Source: Nitrosomonas oligotropha
Lineage (GTDB): Bacteria > Pseudomonadota > Gammaproteobacteria > Burkholderiales > Nitrosomonadaceae
Direction of reading: 5' to 3'
Assembly (NCBI RefSeq): GCF_009833085.1
Contig: NZ_QRBZ01000024.1
Location: 1 to 64,000 of the forward strand
DNA length: 64,000 bases
This document shows, in pieces, positions 28,181 to 36,990 of this stretch. A model generated the notes under the pieces. It saw nothing but the letters and a program-made list of their open reading frames with translations, searched no databases and had not been told where the DNA came from. The position numbers and the translations under genes are program-made. Each line of letters begins with the position of its first letter. Position 1 is the stretch's first letter.

Positions 28181-30184
28181 ATGGACGGATTTCAAAGAGT
28201 AGCGAATTTATCGCAGCAACAAAGTGATTTTACGGTTAACGGTGAAACTCCCGAGCCGGACACGGCGGCAATGCTGAATCAGGATGGCATCAACACCGCC
28301 GAGCTGGAAACGAAATTTAACCAGGCTCGCACAGCCATGCTGGCGTTACAGAATCCGGACGGACACTGGTGTTTTCCGCTGGAAGCGGACTGCACGATTC
28401 CGGCCGAGTATATTTTGATGATGCACTTCATGGATGAGATCGACGTGATTTTGGAAAACAAGATCGCCCGGTTTATCCGTGACAAGCAGGACATGACGCA
28501 CGGCGGCTGGCCGCTTTATTATGGCGGCGCGTTTGATATCAGCTGCACGATCAAGTCGTATTATGCGTTGAAGCTGGTGGGAGATTCGACCGATGCACCG
28601 CACATGGTGCGTGCACGGGAAGCTATTTTAGAACGCGGCGGGGCAGCCAAAGCCAATGTGTTTACGCGCTTGCTGCTGGCCATGTACGATCAGATCCCTT
28701 GGCATGGCGTACCGGTGGTGCCCTCGGAATTGGTACTGCTGCCCAGCTGGTTTCCTTTTCATATCAGCAAAGTTTCGTACTGGTCACGCACCGTGATGAT
28801 ACCGCTGTCCATTCTGTGCACCATGAAGGCGCGTGCGATCAATCCGCGTAAAGTGAATATTCGCGAATTGTTTATCGTGCCGCCGGAAGAGGAAAAAAAT
28901 TATTTTCCCAGAGCGGATACCGTGCTGAAGCGCGCGTTTATGCTGGTTGAACGTATTCTGTCGCGGGTGGAGCCCAGCCTGCCGCAATCGATCCGGCAAT
29001 ATTCGATCCGTAAAGCGGAACGCTGGACGCTCGAGCGTCTGAATGGCGAATGCGGTATCGGCGCGATTTTCCCGGCCATGGTCAATGCGCATGAAGCATT
29101 GACGCTGTTGGGCTATGCCTATGACCACCCCAATCGGGTGCAATGCCGTAACGCGCTGCGCGGGTTGCTGGTCGACGAAGGTGAGCGCATTTGGTGCCAA
29201 CCCTGTACATCGCCGGTCTGGGATACGGTATTGACCAGCTTGGCATTGCAGGAAGATCCAACCACCGGTCAGGAGCCGGTATTGAAAGCATTGGATTGGC
29301 TGGTTGAGCAGCAAGTTTTGGACGAGCCGGGCGATTGGCGCGACAAGCGCCCCGATTTATTGGGCGGCGGCTGGGCTTTTCAGTACGCCAATCCGCATTA
29401 TCCGGATCTGGACGATACCGCCGCAGTGGCGTGGGCGTTGGATCAAGGTGGCGCGGAGCGGCATCATAAATCGCTGGAGCGCGCGGCCAATTGGCTGGCG
29501 GGTATGCAATCGCGCAACGGCGGCTTTGCCGCTTTCGATATCGATAACACCCACCATTATTTGAACGAAATTCCTTTTGCTGATCATGGCGCTCTGATCG
29601 ATCCGCCAACCAGCGACGTGACGGCGCGTTGCGTCGGTTTGCTGGGAAAATACGGCAGACACCAGCTCGAAGTGTGGCGCGGCATTAGCTTTTTATTGCG
29701 CGAACAGGAGAAGGACGGTTCCTGGTTTGGGCGCTGGGGTACTAATTATGTTTATGGCACATGGTCAGTGCTGGAAGCTTTCCAACTGGCCAAGTTCGAT
29801 ATGCAGCACCATTCGGTGCGCCGCGCCGTGAAGTGGCTGGAATCGGTGCAAAGAGCCGATGGCGGCTGGGGCGAAACCAACGATTCTTATCTGGATACAA
29901 AGCTGGCGGGCCGGTTTCCCGAAACCAGCACGGCATTTCAAACCGCCTGGGCCGTATTGGGGCTGATGGCGGCAGGTGAAGTCAATAGCGAATCGGTACG
30001 CAGAGGGATCAATTATCTGTTGCAAAATCAATCCAGCGATCACTTGTGGGAAGAACCCTGGTTCACCGCGCCGGGTTTCCCGCGCGTGTTCTATTTGCGC
30101 TATCACGGTTATTCAAAATTCTTCCCGATATGGGCGCTGGCGCGTTACCGTGCGTTGACCAGAACAGTCGCCGCGTGCGTGTAA
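28181..30184 (+). CDS. shc: Squalene-hopene cyclase
   Basis: Cyclises squalene to hopene/hopanol, the first committed step to hopanoids, at the inner membrane. 667 aa. The catalytic DXDD motif is DLDD at residues 409-412. QW repeats are visible as QNPDGHWCF, QSRNGGFAAFD, QEKDGSWFGRWG and QRADGGWGE. The C-terminal LRYHGYSKFFPIWALARYR is family-typical. ATG start with TAGGA just upstream. hpnG overlaps its 3' end by 10 nt. A decayed copy of its C-terminus occurs at 37355-37450. Confidence 0.95.
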   Translation: MDGFQRVANLSQQQSDFTVNGETPEPDTAAMLNQDGINTAELETKFNQARTAMLALQNPDGHWCFPLEADCTIPAEYILMMHFMDEIDVILENKIARFIRDKQDMTHGGWPLYYGGAFDISCTIKSYYALKLVGDSTDAPHMVRAREAILERGGAAKANVFTRLLLAMYDQIPWHGVPVVPSELVLLPSWFPFHISKVSYWSRTVMIPLSILCTMKARAINPRKVNIRELFIVPPEEEKNYFPRADTVLKRAFMLVERILSRVEPSLPQSIRQYSIRKAERWTLERLNGECGIGAIFPAMVNAHEALTLLGYAYDHPNRVQCRNALRGLLVDEGERIWCQPCTSPVWDTVLTSLALQEDPTTGQEPVLKALDWLVEQQVLDEPGDWRDKRPDLLGGGWAFQYANPHYPDLDDTAAVAWALDQGGAERHHKSLERAANWLAGMQSRNGGFAAFDIDNTHHYLNEIPFADHGALIDPPTSDVTARCVGLLGKYGRHQLEVWRGISFLLREQEKDGSWFGRWGTNYVYGTWSVLEAFQLAKFDMQHHSVRRAVKWLESVQRADGGWGETNDSYLDTKLAGRFPETSTAFQTAWAVLGLMAAGEVNSESVRRGINYLLQNQSSDHLWEEPWFTAPGFPRVFYLRYHGYSKFFPIWALARYRALTRTVAACV

Positions 30185-30873
30185 CCGGATTGGTGACGGC
30201 CTTACGGGCTGAAGCCGGTTGCATAGTACCGGCGCGGATTCCATTCAATCAAATGGTGCAGCTGGATGACCATGCGCGCTTGTGGTTAAGCGGCATGGGC
30301 GCGCAGGCTGCGGGTGCGGCAGCCGAGGGACTGCATCAGCAAGGTGCGACGGCGCTGGTGAGTTTTGGTGTTGCCGGTGCGCTGGATTCCACGCTGAAAC
30401 CGGGCGATCTGGTTTTGCCGGATGTCATACATGCAGGTGCGCCGTTGCCGGTTGATCTGGCATGGCGTGACCGGTTGCAAAGTCTACTGCCTATGGATAT
30501 TACCGTCGTCAACGGCGGCTTGGCGGACAGCGTCGTGCCGCTGACGGACGAAAAAGCCAAGCGCAATCTGGCGCAAGCCACCGGCGCCTGTGCGGTGGAT
30601 ATGGAAAGCGCTGCCGTGGCGCAAGTAGCGGCAGCGGCAGGCATTCCGTTCATCGCCGTGCGCGCTATCATCGATCCGCTTCATTTCTCGCCACCGGAAG
30701 CATTACTCAGCGCCGTGTATCCCGATGGCGGCGTGAATCCGCTACGCCTTACGGTATTGCTACTGAAACGTGCGGTACGCATCGGCACGTTGCTGCAAAT
30801 GGGCGCCGGTATGCGTGCGGCGCGCAAAACCTTATCGAAGGTTATTCAATCCGCCGGGACAGGGTTGGCCTGA
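30175..30873 (+). CDS. hpnG: Adenosylhopane nucleosidase/phosphorylase HpnG
   Basis: Nucleoside-phosphorylase-fold enzyme that removes adenine from adenosylhopane in side-chain synthesis of extended hopanoids. The frame extends upstream inside shc, but the start is set at GTG 30175 because the product then begins RVTGLVTALRAEA, aligning with the paralogue at 37467. Motifs: LVSFGVAGALD, the substrate-site VDMESAAVAQVA, and FIAVRAIIDPLHFSPPEAL. 232 aa. Overlaps shc by 10 nt, so translationally coupled. hpnH and the rest of the pathway are not in the window. Confidence 0.87.
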   Translation: MRVTGLVTALRAEAGCIVPARIPFNQMVQLDDHARLWLSGMGAQAAGAAAEGLHQQGATALVSFGVAGALDSTLKPGDLVLPDVIHAGAPLPVDLAWRDRLQSLLPMDITVVNGGLADSVVPLTDEKAKRNLAQATGACAVDMESAAVAQVAAAAGIPFIAVRAIIDPLHFSPPEALLSAVYPDGGVNPLRLTVLLLKRAVRIGTLLQMGAGMRAARKTLSKVIQSAGTGLA

Positions 30874-31071
30874 ATCTAAGCCGATGCAACTGGCCTGACT
30901 CTGTTTGACCCGGCCGGGCATTGTTACTTACCGCCGTCTCTGTTTTTCAGGATCACATCCGATAATCATACTGTTGTACAGATTAAGTAATTGATCAGAT
31001 TTGAATTTATCCAATCAGATCATCCTCGATCCTCTTTGGGGAAATTCCGGCAGTTTGCATTTTTCCTTACT

Positions 31072-31136
31072 CTAATAGGGACTCCGATTCAGTCCTAGAT
31101 TAGGTGTGACAAATTGCCGCTGTGGCAATTTGTCAC
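31072..31136 (+). promoter_or_regulatory. Tandem hairpins in the leader of the metal-uptake operon
   Basis: Hairpin 1: arms 31072-31083 and 31091-31103 (CTAAT+GGACT with AGTCC+ATTAG and a small internal loop). Hairpin 2: perfect 13-bp arms 31106-31118 and 31124-31136 with loop GCTGT. They lie 29 nt before the likely start codon, with no T-run after them. A looser inverted repeat is at 30992-31001/31013-31022. Either an operator or a structured leader RNA. The rest of 30874-31071 holds no gene. Confidence 0.6.
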
Positions 31137-31164
31137 TTTCGTACCTTCTTGCGTTAAGAAGATA

Positions 31165-33909
31165 ATGGCAATTATCTTTAGCTCAAGTCTCAAGCAGATG
31201 CTGCAAGTTACTCGAAAGTTTGAGAAACGATCGATCATGATCCTCGCGCTCGGATCACTCATGTCGTTATCTTTTTTCCTGCCGCAAAACCCGGCCATGA
31301 TGCTGGTCATTGACAGTGATTGGCACGAGGGTTTTCATCATCCATTGGAAGGCTGGGATCATATTCTGACCATGATTGCGGTGGGAATATGGGCTGCGCA
31401 ATCGCGCGGGCAAGCTGTCTGGGTGTTACCGCTGGTATTCGCCAGCGTCATGAGTCTTGGCGGAGTTATCGGTGCAGTGGATATCGCGCTACCCTATACG
31501 GAAAACATCATTCTGCTATCCGTCCTGCTGCTCAACGTATTCGTTATCCGGAAAATTCAATTTAGCGCGCCGTTTAATATTCTGATCATTGCGCTTTTCG
31601 CTTTTTTTCATGGCTACGCGCATGGCCAGGAAATATCCGCTTCCGCCAGTCTGATTTCCTATACCGCCGGATTTGTATGGGCCACCTTGCTGCTGCACGG
31701 TACCGGCATACTGATTGCACGTTTGGCGGTATTGGCATTGGCATTTTCCGTCGGTAACAACGTGCACGCCCAAGAAACCGCGAAATTGAACAATGCAGCC
31801 CCCGAGGCGATGACGGAAATCAAGCCTGAAACCGGCAAAGCAAAATGGGTGGTATTCAATGAGATGCGCGTGACTGAGCGGGCCAATTCACTGATAGGCA
31901 TTGCCGATAGCGCTTCTCAAGGTAATGTGGGGCAAGCCCAGATCAAATTCCGGCCGATCACGCGTCCGGCGGAAGTACTGGAGACCATTCCCGGCATGAT
32001 CGCCACGCAGCACAGCGGCGAAGGCAAAGCCAATCAATTTTTCCTGCGCGGATTCAACCTCGATCATGGCACCGATTTTCTAACCCAGATTGAAGGCGTA
32101 CCGGTCAATCAATTATCGCATTCCCACGGACAGGGCTGGACGGACACCAATTTTCTCATTCCCGAACTGATCGAAACGCTGGAATACAAAAAAGGTATTC
32201 ACTACGCCGAGAATGGAGATTTTTCCAGCACCGGTTCGGCCAATATCCGCTATTTTAAAAAGCTGCCGGAAACCATGGTCCGATTCACGGGAGGCAGCTT
32301 TGACTATTACCGCGGATTGATCGCCGGTTCCCGCGCATTAGGAACGGGTAATTTGTTGTATGCGGGAGAAATCGTGCACAACAATGGCCCGTGGACGGTT
32401 GGCAACGATTATTTGAAGTTTAACGGGCTGTTGCGTTACAGCCAGGAGTACGGCAATCATGGCTGGAGTGTGACTGCCATGGCCACAAAATCCGATTGGA
32501 AAGCGACCGATCAGATCGCCAGGCGCGCGCTGCGGCAAGGTGTCATTGGCCGCTATGATGCACTCGATCCTACCGATGGCGGCAGCAGCCAACGCTATAG
32601 CCTGACCGGTGAATGGCACCACCGGGGAGAGAACAGTATTACCAAATTAATGGTTTACGGGGTGAATTCCAAGCTGGGTCTGTTCTCAAACTTCACCTAT
32701 TTTCTGGATGACAATGAAAACACCAGCCCCGTTGGCTGTGCCGGTTTAACTGGATTGGATTCAGGGAGACAATTCAATCCAGCTCTTTTTAATACCTGCG
32801 GCGATCAATTCGGCCAGCCGGACAATCGTTGGACAACCGGCTTCAAGGGCAGCCACACGATTTTTCACACAATCGGTTCTGTGGATTCGGAAACCACAGT
32901 CGGCTTGCAAGTGCGTAACGATAATATTCACAACGCACTGACCAAAACGCATGCGCAAAGAAAAATTGGTATCACGCGCCAAGATACCATTTGGGTAACC
33001 AGTATCAGTCCGTACGCGGAAAACAAACTTACCTGGACTGATTGGTTGCGCACCAGCCTGGGCGTGCGGTTCGACGGTTTCCGCTTTGATGTGAATCACA
33101 GCAATCTCAGACAAAACATGGGCGAACGCTACGATGGCTTGGTCAGCCCTAAATTTGGCATGGTGCTGGGCCCTTGGGCCGATACCGAGTTTTATCTGAA
33201 TGGCGGTCTTGGGTTTCATAGCAACGATGCGCGCGGCATCAACACCCGCATCGACCCGCTCAGCGGTGACCGGGTTCAGCGTGCCGATCCGCTGGTCCGT
33301 ACTTACGGCGCGGAGGTTGGTGCACGCACAGTGCGGATCAAAGGATTGCAAAGCACGCTGGCATTGTGGTGGCTGGACATTGACTCGGAGCTGCTGTTTG
33401 TCGGGGATGCCGGCACGACCGAAGCCAGCCGGCCTAGCCGCCGCTACGGGCTTGAGTTTGCAAATTATTATTCGCCAACGGACTGGTTGACCTTTGACGC
33501 CGATGTTAGTTTTTCCCATGCACGTTTCCGCAATAAAGTACCGGATGAAGGTAATTACGTGCCGAATTCGGTCGAGGCGGTAATCGCAACCGGCGCGACT
33601 TTTCATCATGTCTTTGGCGGTTTTTTCGGTGGCCCCCGGTTACGTTTCTTAGGGCCGCGTCCTTTAATCGAAGACAACAGTAAACGTTCGGATTCCACGA
33701 TTCTGCTGTCCGCCATGCTCGGTTATGAAGTCAACAAAAAATTAAGCTTGCAAGCCGAGGTGTTCAATATGCTCGATCGTAACGATCCTGCGATCACTTA
33801 TTTTTATACGTCGCGGCTACCGGGTGAATCAACTGACGGTGTGAGGGATTTTCACTTTCATCCGGTGGAACCGGTGAGTTTCCGCTTGAGCTTTACATGG
33901 AAGATTTAA
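31165..33909 (+). CDS. HupE-type metal permease fused to a TonB-dependent receptor
   Basis: One uninterrupted frame with two modules (residues counted from the frame's first codon, 31114). Residues 68-205 are HupE/UreJ: HPLEGWDH (76-83), AVGIWAAQ, FFHGYAHGQE (164-173) and about six membrane segments. Residues 200-219 (LIARLAVLALAFSVGNNVHA) look like a signal peptide with an AxA-type site. Residues 245-931 are a TonB receptor: plug with TRPAEVLETIPGM, LRGFNLDHGTDF and SHSHGQGWTD, then a 22-strand-type barrel ending FRLSFTWKI. ATG 31165 is chosen; the TTG at 31114 lies inside the hairpin. First gene of a five-gene operon. Metal uncertain: nickel or cobalt from HupE, copper from the neighbours. 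Confidence 0.85.
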   Translation: MAIIFSSSLKQMLQVTRKFEKRSIMILALGSLMSLSFFLPQNPAMMLVIDSDWHEGFHHPLEGWDHILTMIAVGIWAAQSRGQAVWVLPLVFASVMSLGGVIGAVDIALPYTENIILLSVLLLNVFVIRKIQFSAPFNILIIALFAFFHGYAHGQEISASASLISYTAGFVWATLLLHGTGILIARLAVLALAFSVGNNVHAQETAKLNNAAPEAMTEIKPETGKAKWVVFNEMRVTERANSLIGIADSASQGNVGQAQIKFRPITRPAEVLETIPGMIATQHSGEGKANQFFLRGFNLDHGTDFLTQIEGVPVNQLSHSHGQGWTDTNFLIPELIETLEYKKGIHYAENGDFSSTGSANIRYFKKLPETMVRFTGGSFDYYRGLIAGSRALGTGNLLYAGEIVHNNGPWTVGNDYLKFNGLLRYSQEYGNHGWSVTAMATKSDWKATDQIARRALRQGVIGRYDALDPTDGGSSQRYSLTGEWHHRGENSITKLMVYGVNSKLGLFSNFTYFLDDNENTSPVGCAGLTGLDSGRQFNPALFNTCGDQFGQPDNRWTTGFKGSHTIFHTIGSVDSETTVGLQVRNDNIHNALTKTHAQRKIGITRQDTIWVTSISPYAENKLTWTDWLRTSLGVRFDGFRFDVNHSNLRQNMGERYDGLVSPKFGMVLGPWADTEFYLNGGLGFHSNDARGINTRIDPLSGDRVQRADPLVRTYGAEVGARTVRIKGLQSTLALWWLDIDSELLFVGDAGTTEASRPSRRYGLEFANYYSPTDWLTFDADVSFSHARFRNKVPDEGNYVPNSVEAVIATGATFHHVFGGFFGGPRLRFLGPRPLIEDNSKRSDSTILLSAMLGYEVNKKLSLQAEVFNMLDRNDPAITYFYTSRLPGESTDGVRDFHFHPVEPVSFRLSFTWKI

Positions 33910-33953
33910 ATTGATCCGGGATACCCGGAACTCATCACCAAAAGGAGGAAAAC

Positions 33954-34448
33954 ATGACCTTACGCAAAATCTTTTTACTATGTGCACTCATTCTGTCATC
34001 CGCTTTTCTTTTACCGGCCGGTGCTGAGCAAGTGCAACTTAAGCCTTTTATTCCCGGCAGTTATCAGAAATTGCTTGATAGTAATGCGGATAAACCTTTC
34101 ATGCTGGTGATCTGGTCGACCACTTGTTCATCCTGCATGAAAAAAATGCCACTGCTGCATGATCTGGCAAAAAGCAGACCGGAAATCAATATCGTGATGC
34201 TATCCGCTGACGATGCCGCAGCAACCGGCTTAGTCCAAACTGTATTGGCAAAAAACGAATTGACCAATCTGGAACACTGGATTTTTGCCGAAGAAAATGC
34301 ACAAAAGTTGCGCTATGAGATTGATCCCAAATGGTTTGGCGAGTTGCCCAGAACCTACTTCATCAATAAAAAACATGAACGTCATGGCATTAGCGGCGCG
34401 TTATCCAAGGAGGACTATAACAATATTTTCAAGGTGCTCCTGAATTGA
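33954..34448 (+). CDS. Periplasmic thioredoxin-like (TlpA-type) protein
   Basis: 164 aa with a signal peptide (residues 1-24, cleavage near AGA-EQ). The thioredoxin fold has the redox pair CSSC at residues 58-61 (WSTTCSSCMKKMP) and a cis-Pro in GELPRTYF. ATG start with a strong AGGAGG site. It may keep thiols of a metal-binding partner reduced, for example the CSCC motif of the next protein; that is inference. A short hairpin (33915-33929) lies between the receptor gene and this one. Confidence 0.85.
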   Translation: MTLRKIFLLCALILSSAFLLPAGAEQVQLKPFIPGSYQKLLDSNADKPFMLVIWSTTCSSCMKKMPLLHDLAKSRPEINIVMLSADDAAATGLVQTVLAKNELTNLEHWIFAEENAQKLRYEIDPKWFGELPRTYFINKKHERHGISGALSKEDYNNIFKVLLN

Positions 34449-34462
34449 AACGGTGGGTGTAC

Positions 34463-35737
34463 ATGATTACCCATGACATGCAATCCGGAAAAAATAGCGG
34501 ATTGATTGTTTTCCTGAAATTAGTTTGCCAGATTAGCTTAACGATCCTTGCCAGCTCGCCGGGACCGGTGCTGAGCACGGAAGCGCCGGACAACACCGCG
34601 TTCAATCCGGCAAACAATGCGGTCTATGCGAAATCGACGCTGGGATTGTTCGATATTTCATCATTCGACGTTTATGTAGACCAAGAAATCATCCACCTCA
34701 TCGCGAGTGAAAAACGCTCCGCTCAAAATAAGCATGCCTCGATTCGCTATACACGTTCTGAAGATGGCGGGCGTCGATGGAAAAACCCGGTGACTGTCAA
34801 TGAGTCATTGCCTGCCGCAATGGCCAGCCGTGGAAACGATGTGCAACTGGCAGCCAACGGTAAACATTTGGTATCACTGTGGCAGACTGAGGGAGAGTTC
34901 CCGACGATGGGACCGATGGTTAGTGCTTATTCCCCGGATGCTGGCCAAACCTGGAAAAGAGGCGCTAATCCAGCCATAGACAATGACGGCAGCCAGGCTC
35001 ACATCGATGTGGTTGCTGACCGGAAAGGTAATTTTCACGCGGTTTGGCTGGCGGATCCCAAGGAGAATGGTTACCAAGGCCTGCACTATGCCCGGTCGAT
35101 CGATCAAGGTAAACAATGGAGTCCGCCGGTTACTCTGGATGACTCGACTTGTTCATGCTGTTGGAACACATTGGCGCTTTCGCCTGACGATAAGCTCGCC
35201 GTGCTTTATCGCAATACGGCGCCTCGCGACATGTCACTGGTGCAATCGTTCGATGCGGGATTAACCTGGCGGCATGCCAGTACAGTGGGTGATTTTCAAT
35301 GGAAATTCGAGGGCTGTCCGCATGTCGGCGGCGCTTTACAGTATGCCGGCACGGACAATAGCGCTCAACTGCATAGCGTTGTTTGGACCGGCATTGAAGA
35401 CAAATCCGGTTTATATCATCTCTCTTCAAACGATAACGGCCAAACCTGGTCGGTTCCCAGGAAACTCGGCAGCATGGCGATGAATGGCGATATCGCAGCG
35501 CGCAATCGCAATGACGTTGCGATCATCTGGAATGAAATGGAACCGGATGGCGCGAGTATTTTTTTCACGAAATCAGAAGATGGCGGTACGACCTGGTCAA
35601 CGCCTAAACGTCTGACCGAGGCACGATATTCTGCAACGCAACCCAGATTAGTGGCGACAAAACATGGATTTCTAGCCCTATGGACGGAAAAAAACAATCA
35701 GCATTTCAGTGAATTGGCTTGGTATGTTTTTGAATAA
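34463..35737 (+). CDS. Asp-box (BNR) repeat beta-propeller protein with CSCC motif
   Basis: About 424 aa, exported (hydrophobic segment near residues 15-35). Six Asp boxes of the form S-x-D-x-G-x-x-W are visible: SEDGGRRW, SPDAGQTW, SIDQGKQW, SFDAGLTW, SNDNGQTW and SEDGGTTW, so a six-bladed sialidase-type propeller. A sialidase role is unlikely: no sugar genes are nearby. Between blades, DDSTCSCCWN and a later EGCPHVGG give four Cys and one His able to bind copper. ATG 34463 has GGTGG upstream; a TTG at 34445 would overlap the previous stop. Confidence 0.75.
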   Translation: MITHDMQSGKNSGLIVFLKLVCQISLTILASSPGPVLSTEAPDNTAFNPANNAVYAKSTLGLFDISSFDVYVDQEIIHLIASEKRSAQNKHASIRYTRSEDGGRRWKNPVTVNESLPAAMASRGNDVQLAANGKHLVSLWQTEGEFPTMGPMVSAYSPDAGQTWKRGANPAIDNDGSQAHIDVVADRKGNFHAVWLADPKENGYQGLHYARSIDQGKQWSPPVTLDDSTCSCCWNTLALSPDDKLAVLYRNTAPRDMSLVQSFDAGLTWRHASTVGDFQWKFEGCPHVGGALQYAGTDNSAQLHSVVWTGIEDKSGLYHLSSNDNGQTWSVPRKLGSMAMNGDIAARNRNDVAIIWNEMEPDGASIFFTKSEDGGTTWSTPKRLTEARYSATQPRLVATKHGFLALWTEKNNQHFSELAWYVFE

Positions 35738-35820
35738 TGAACAATCTGGACTTAATACCCGATCAAGGCCAGTGGCACAGTACGGATTGTTACGACTATA
35801 TTTTTACAGGAGAAAACGCT

Positions 35821-36213
35821 ATGGCACGTTGCAGTATCTTTTTTTCAATGAATCTATTGATGTGTTTGTTTTTTATTACTTTCTCGACCTTATCCGGAAC
35901 CGCTTTCGCGCATGCTGTCATGGTGAAGTCGGTGCCTGAAAAAGATAGCACCATCACCCAATCACCGAAGCAAGTGGATGTCTGGTTTAACGAACATGTC
36001 AGAAGTGCTTTCAAATCGCTTGCCGTGATGAATAGCGCAGGAAAACGTGTTGACAACAAGGATATCGAACAGGAAATGCTGGATCCCTCGCATATCTATA
36101 TCACTATTCCGCAACTCCCTCCTGATACTTACACCGTCCGGTACCGCGTGATATCGGCGGATACACACGCGATCTCGGGCAAATTTGACTTTACTGTTGC
36201 GGGATCCGACTAG
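35821..36213 (+). CDS. copC: CopC-family periplasmic copper-binding protein
   Basis: 130 aa. The signal peptide ends in TAFA, so the mature protein begins with HAVMV; an N-terminal His is the hallmark Cu(II) ligand of CopC. The second site motif SADTHAISG supplies Asp and His. Beta-barrel pattern typical of the family (PEKDSTITQSPKQVDVWFNE). ATG 35821 has CAGGAG 8 nt upstream; the open frame continues to 35737 without support. No CopD is adjacent. It is the strongest sign that this operon handles copper. Confidence 0.88.
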   Translation: MARCSIFFSMNLLMCLFFITFSTLSGTAFAHAVMVKSVPEKDSTITQSPKQVDVWFNEHVRSAFKSLAVMNSAGKRVDNKDIEQEMLDPSHIYITIPQLPPDTYTVRYRVISADTHAISGKFDFTVAGSD

Positions 36214-36255
36214 CTTCAATACCCATTTTCCTTATCGATAGGAGCGCACTACATC

Positions 36256-36990
36256 ATGAAATCACTCACCACAAAACAGTTATTAACGATTCTATTATGC
36301 GGCGCCATTCTGCTGCTATCTGCCTGTAGCAAGAAAAATGTAACCGCCCCGGTGCAATTTGACTATACCGAAACGGTAGGTTGCCTTGTCACCAATGATT
36401 TATACGCAATTTATTTCAGCGCTTATCTGAAGCCAGAGGGTGATCTGGAGAATATAAAAGGGAAAGATAGAAATAAATTGTTACGGTCTTATTGTAAAAA
36501 AATCCCCAAAACGGGTTCGCTTTACTTTACCGCGGATCTGGTGGACGAAGACGTAAGGGAAACACCCATCAGTGTTCGCCTGGTTAAGCAAGAACTGATC
36601 GGAGAGGATGAAAAGAAAGCGGAAAACTTCAAGGATACCGGTACCATTTTTGAAGTACCGGCCAAGCTGTACCCGCAGGGTATGGTAGAGACGCATATCG
36701 AACTGGACAAAGAAGGTTTTTACGCGTTGTATCTTTCAGTCGGGGAAGGAAATACCATAACCGAAGAAAATATACTCAGAATTCCATTGCATGTCGGTGT
36801 CGATCCGGATGCGGTATCCCCGTGGCATATTGCGCTAAAAATCTTGGCCGTTAGTTTGGGATTGATTATTCCCGTCATACTGGGATTGATCATGTTTTCC
36901 CCCATCATCCCGACCAAGCGATGGGTTCAGGAAATCAGCAGAAGAGGTTTCTTTTTGAATCAAAAGCAAGGCATTGAAACTCAAAAATAA
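36256..36990 (+). CDS. Lipoprotein with C-terminal membrane anchor, unknown function
   Basis: 244 aa, family not recognised. Lipobox LLSAC at residues 20-24 after a hydrophobic core. The central region (40-180) looks like a beta-rich periplasmic domain, with two further Cys (VGCLV and SYCKK). Residues 185-215 form a membrane segment (ILAVSLGLIIPVILGLIMF), followed by a basic cytoplasmic tail. Lipid anchor plus C-terminal membrane helix would fix it to the inner membrane. AGGAG lies 11 nt before ATG. Last gene before a terminator, so part of the HupE-receptor operon. Confidence 0.7.
   Translation: MKSLTTKQLLTILLCGAILLLSACSKKNVTAPVQFDYTETVGCLVTNDLYAIYFSAYLKPEGDLENIKGKDRNKLLRSYCKKIPKTGSLYFTADLVDEDVRETPISVRLVKQELIGEDEKKAENFKDTGTIFEVPAKLYPQGMVETHIELDKEGFYALYLSVGEGNTITEENILRIPLHVGVDPDAVSPWHIALKILAVSLGLIIPVILGLIMFSPIIPTKRWVQEISRRGFFLNQKQGIETQK

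Noticed and set aside
29357-29662. Long antisense frames inside squalene-hopene cyclase
   Set aside because: They are typical shadows in G+C-rich coding DNA; none has a ribosome site or domain.
30909-30918. CCCGGCCGGG palindrome as terminator of hpnG
   Set aside because: It has no loop and no T-run; 10-bp palindromes in G+C-rich DNA are common.
30890-31160. Cobalamin riboswitch before the HupE gene
   Set aside because: No B12-box-like sequence was found; only simple hairpins are present.
31114-31164. TTG 31114 as start of the HupE-receptor protein
   Set aside because: It lies inside the 13-bp hairpin without a ribosome site; the ATG at 31165 or later is more likely.
34463-35737. True exo-alpha-sialidase
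   Set aside because: Asp boxes are present, but there are no sialic acid genes and the context is metal handling; the name would mislead.
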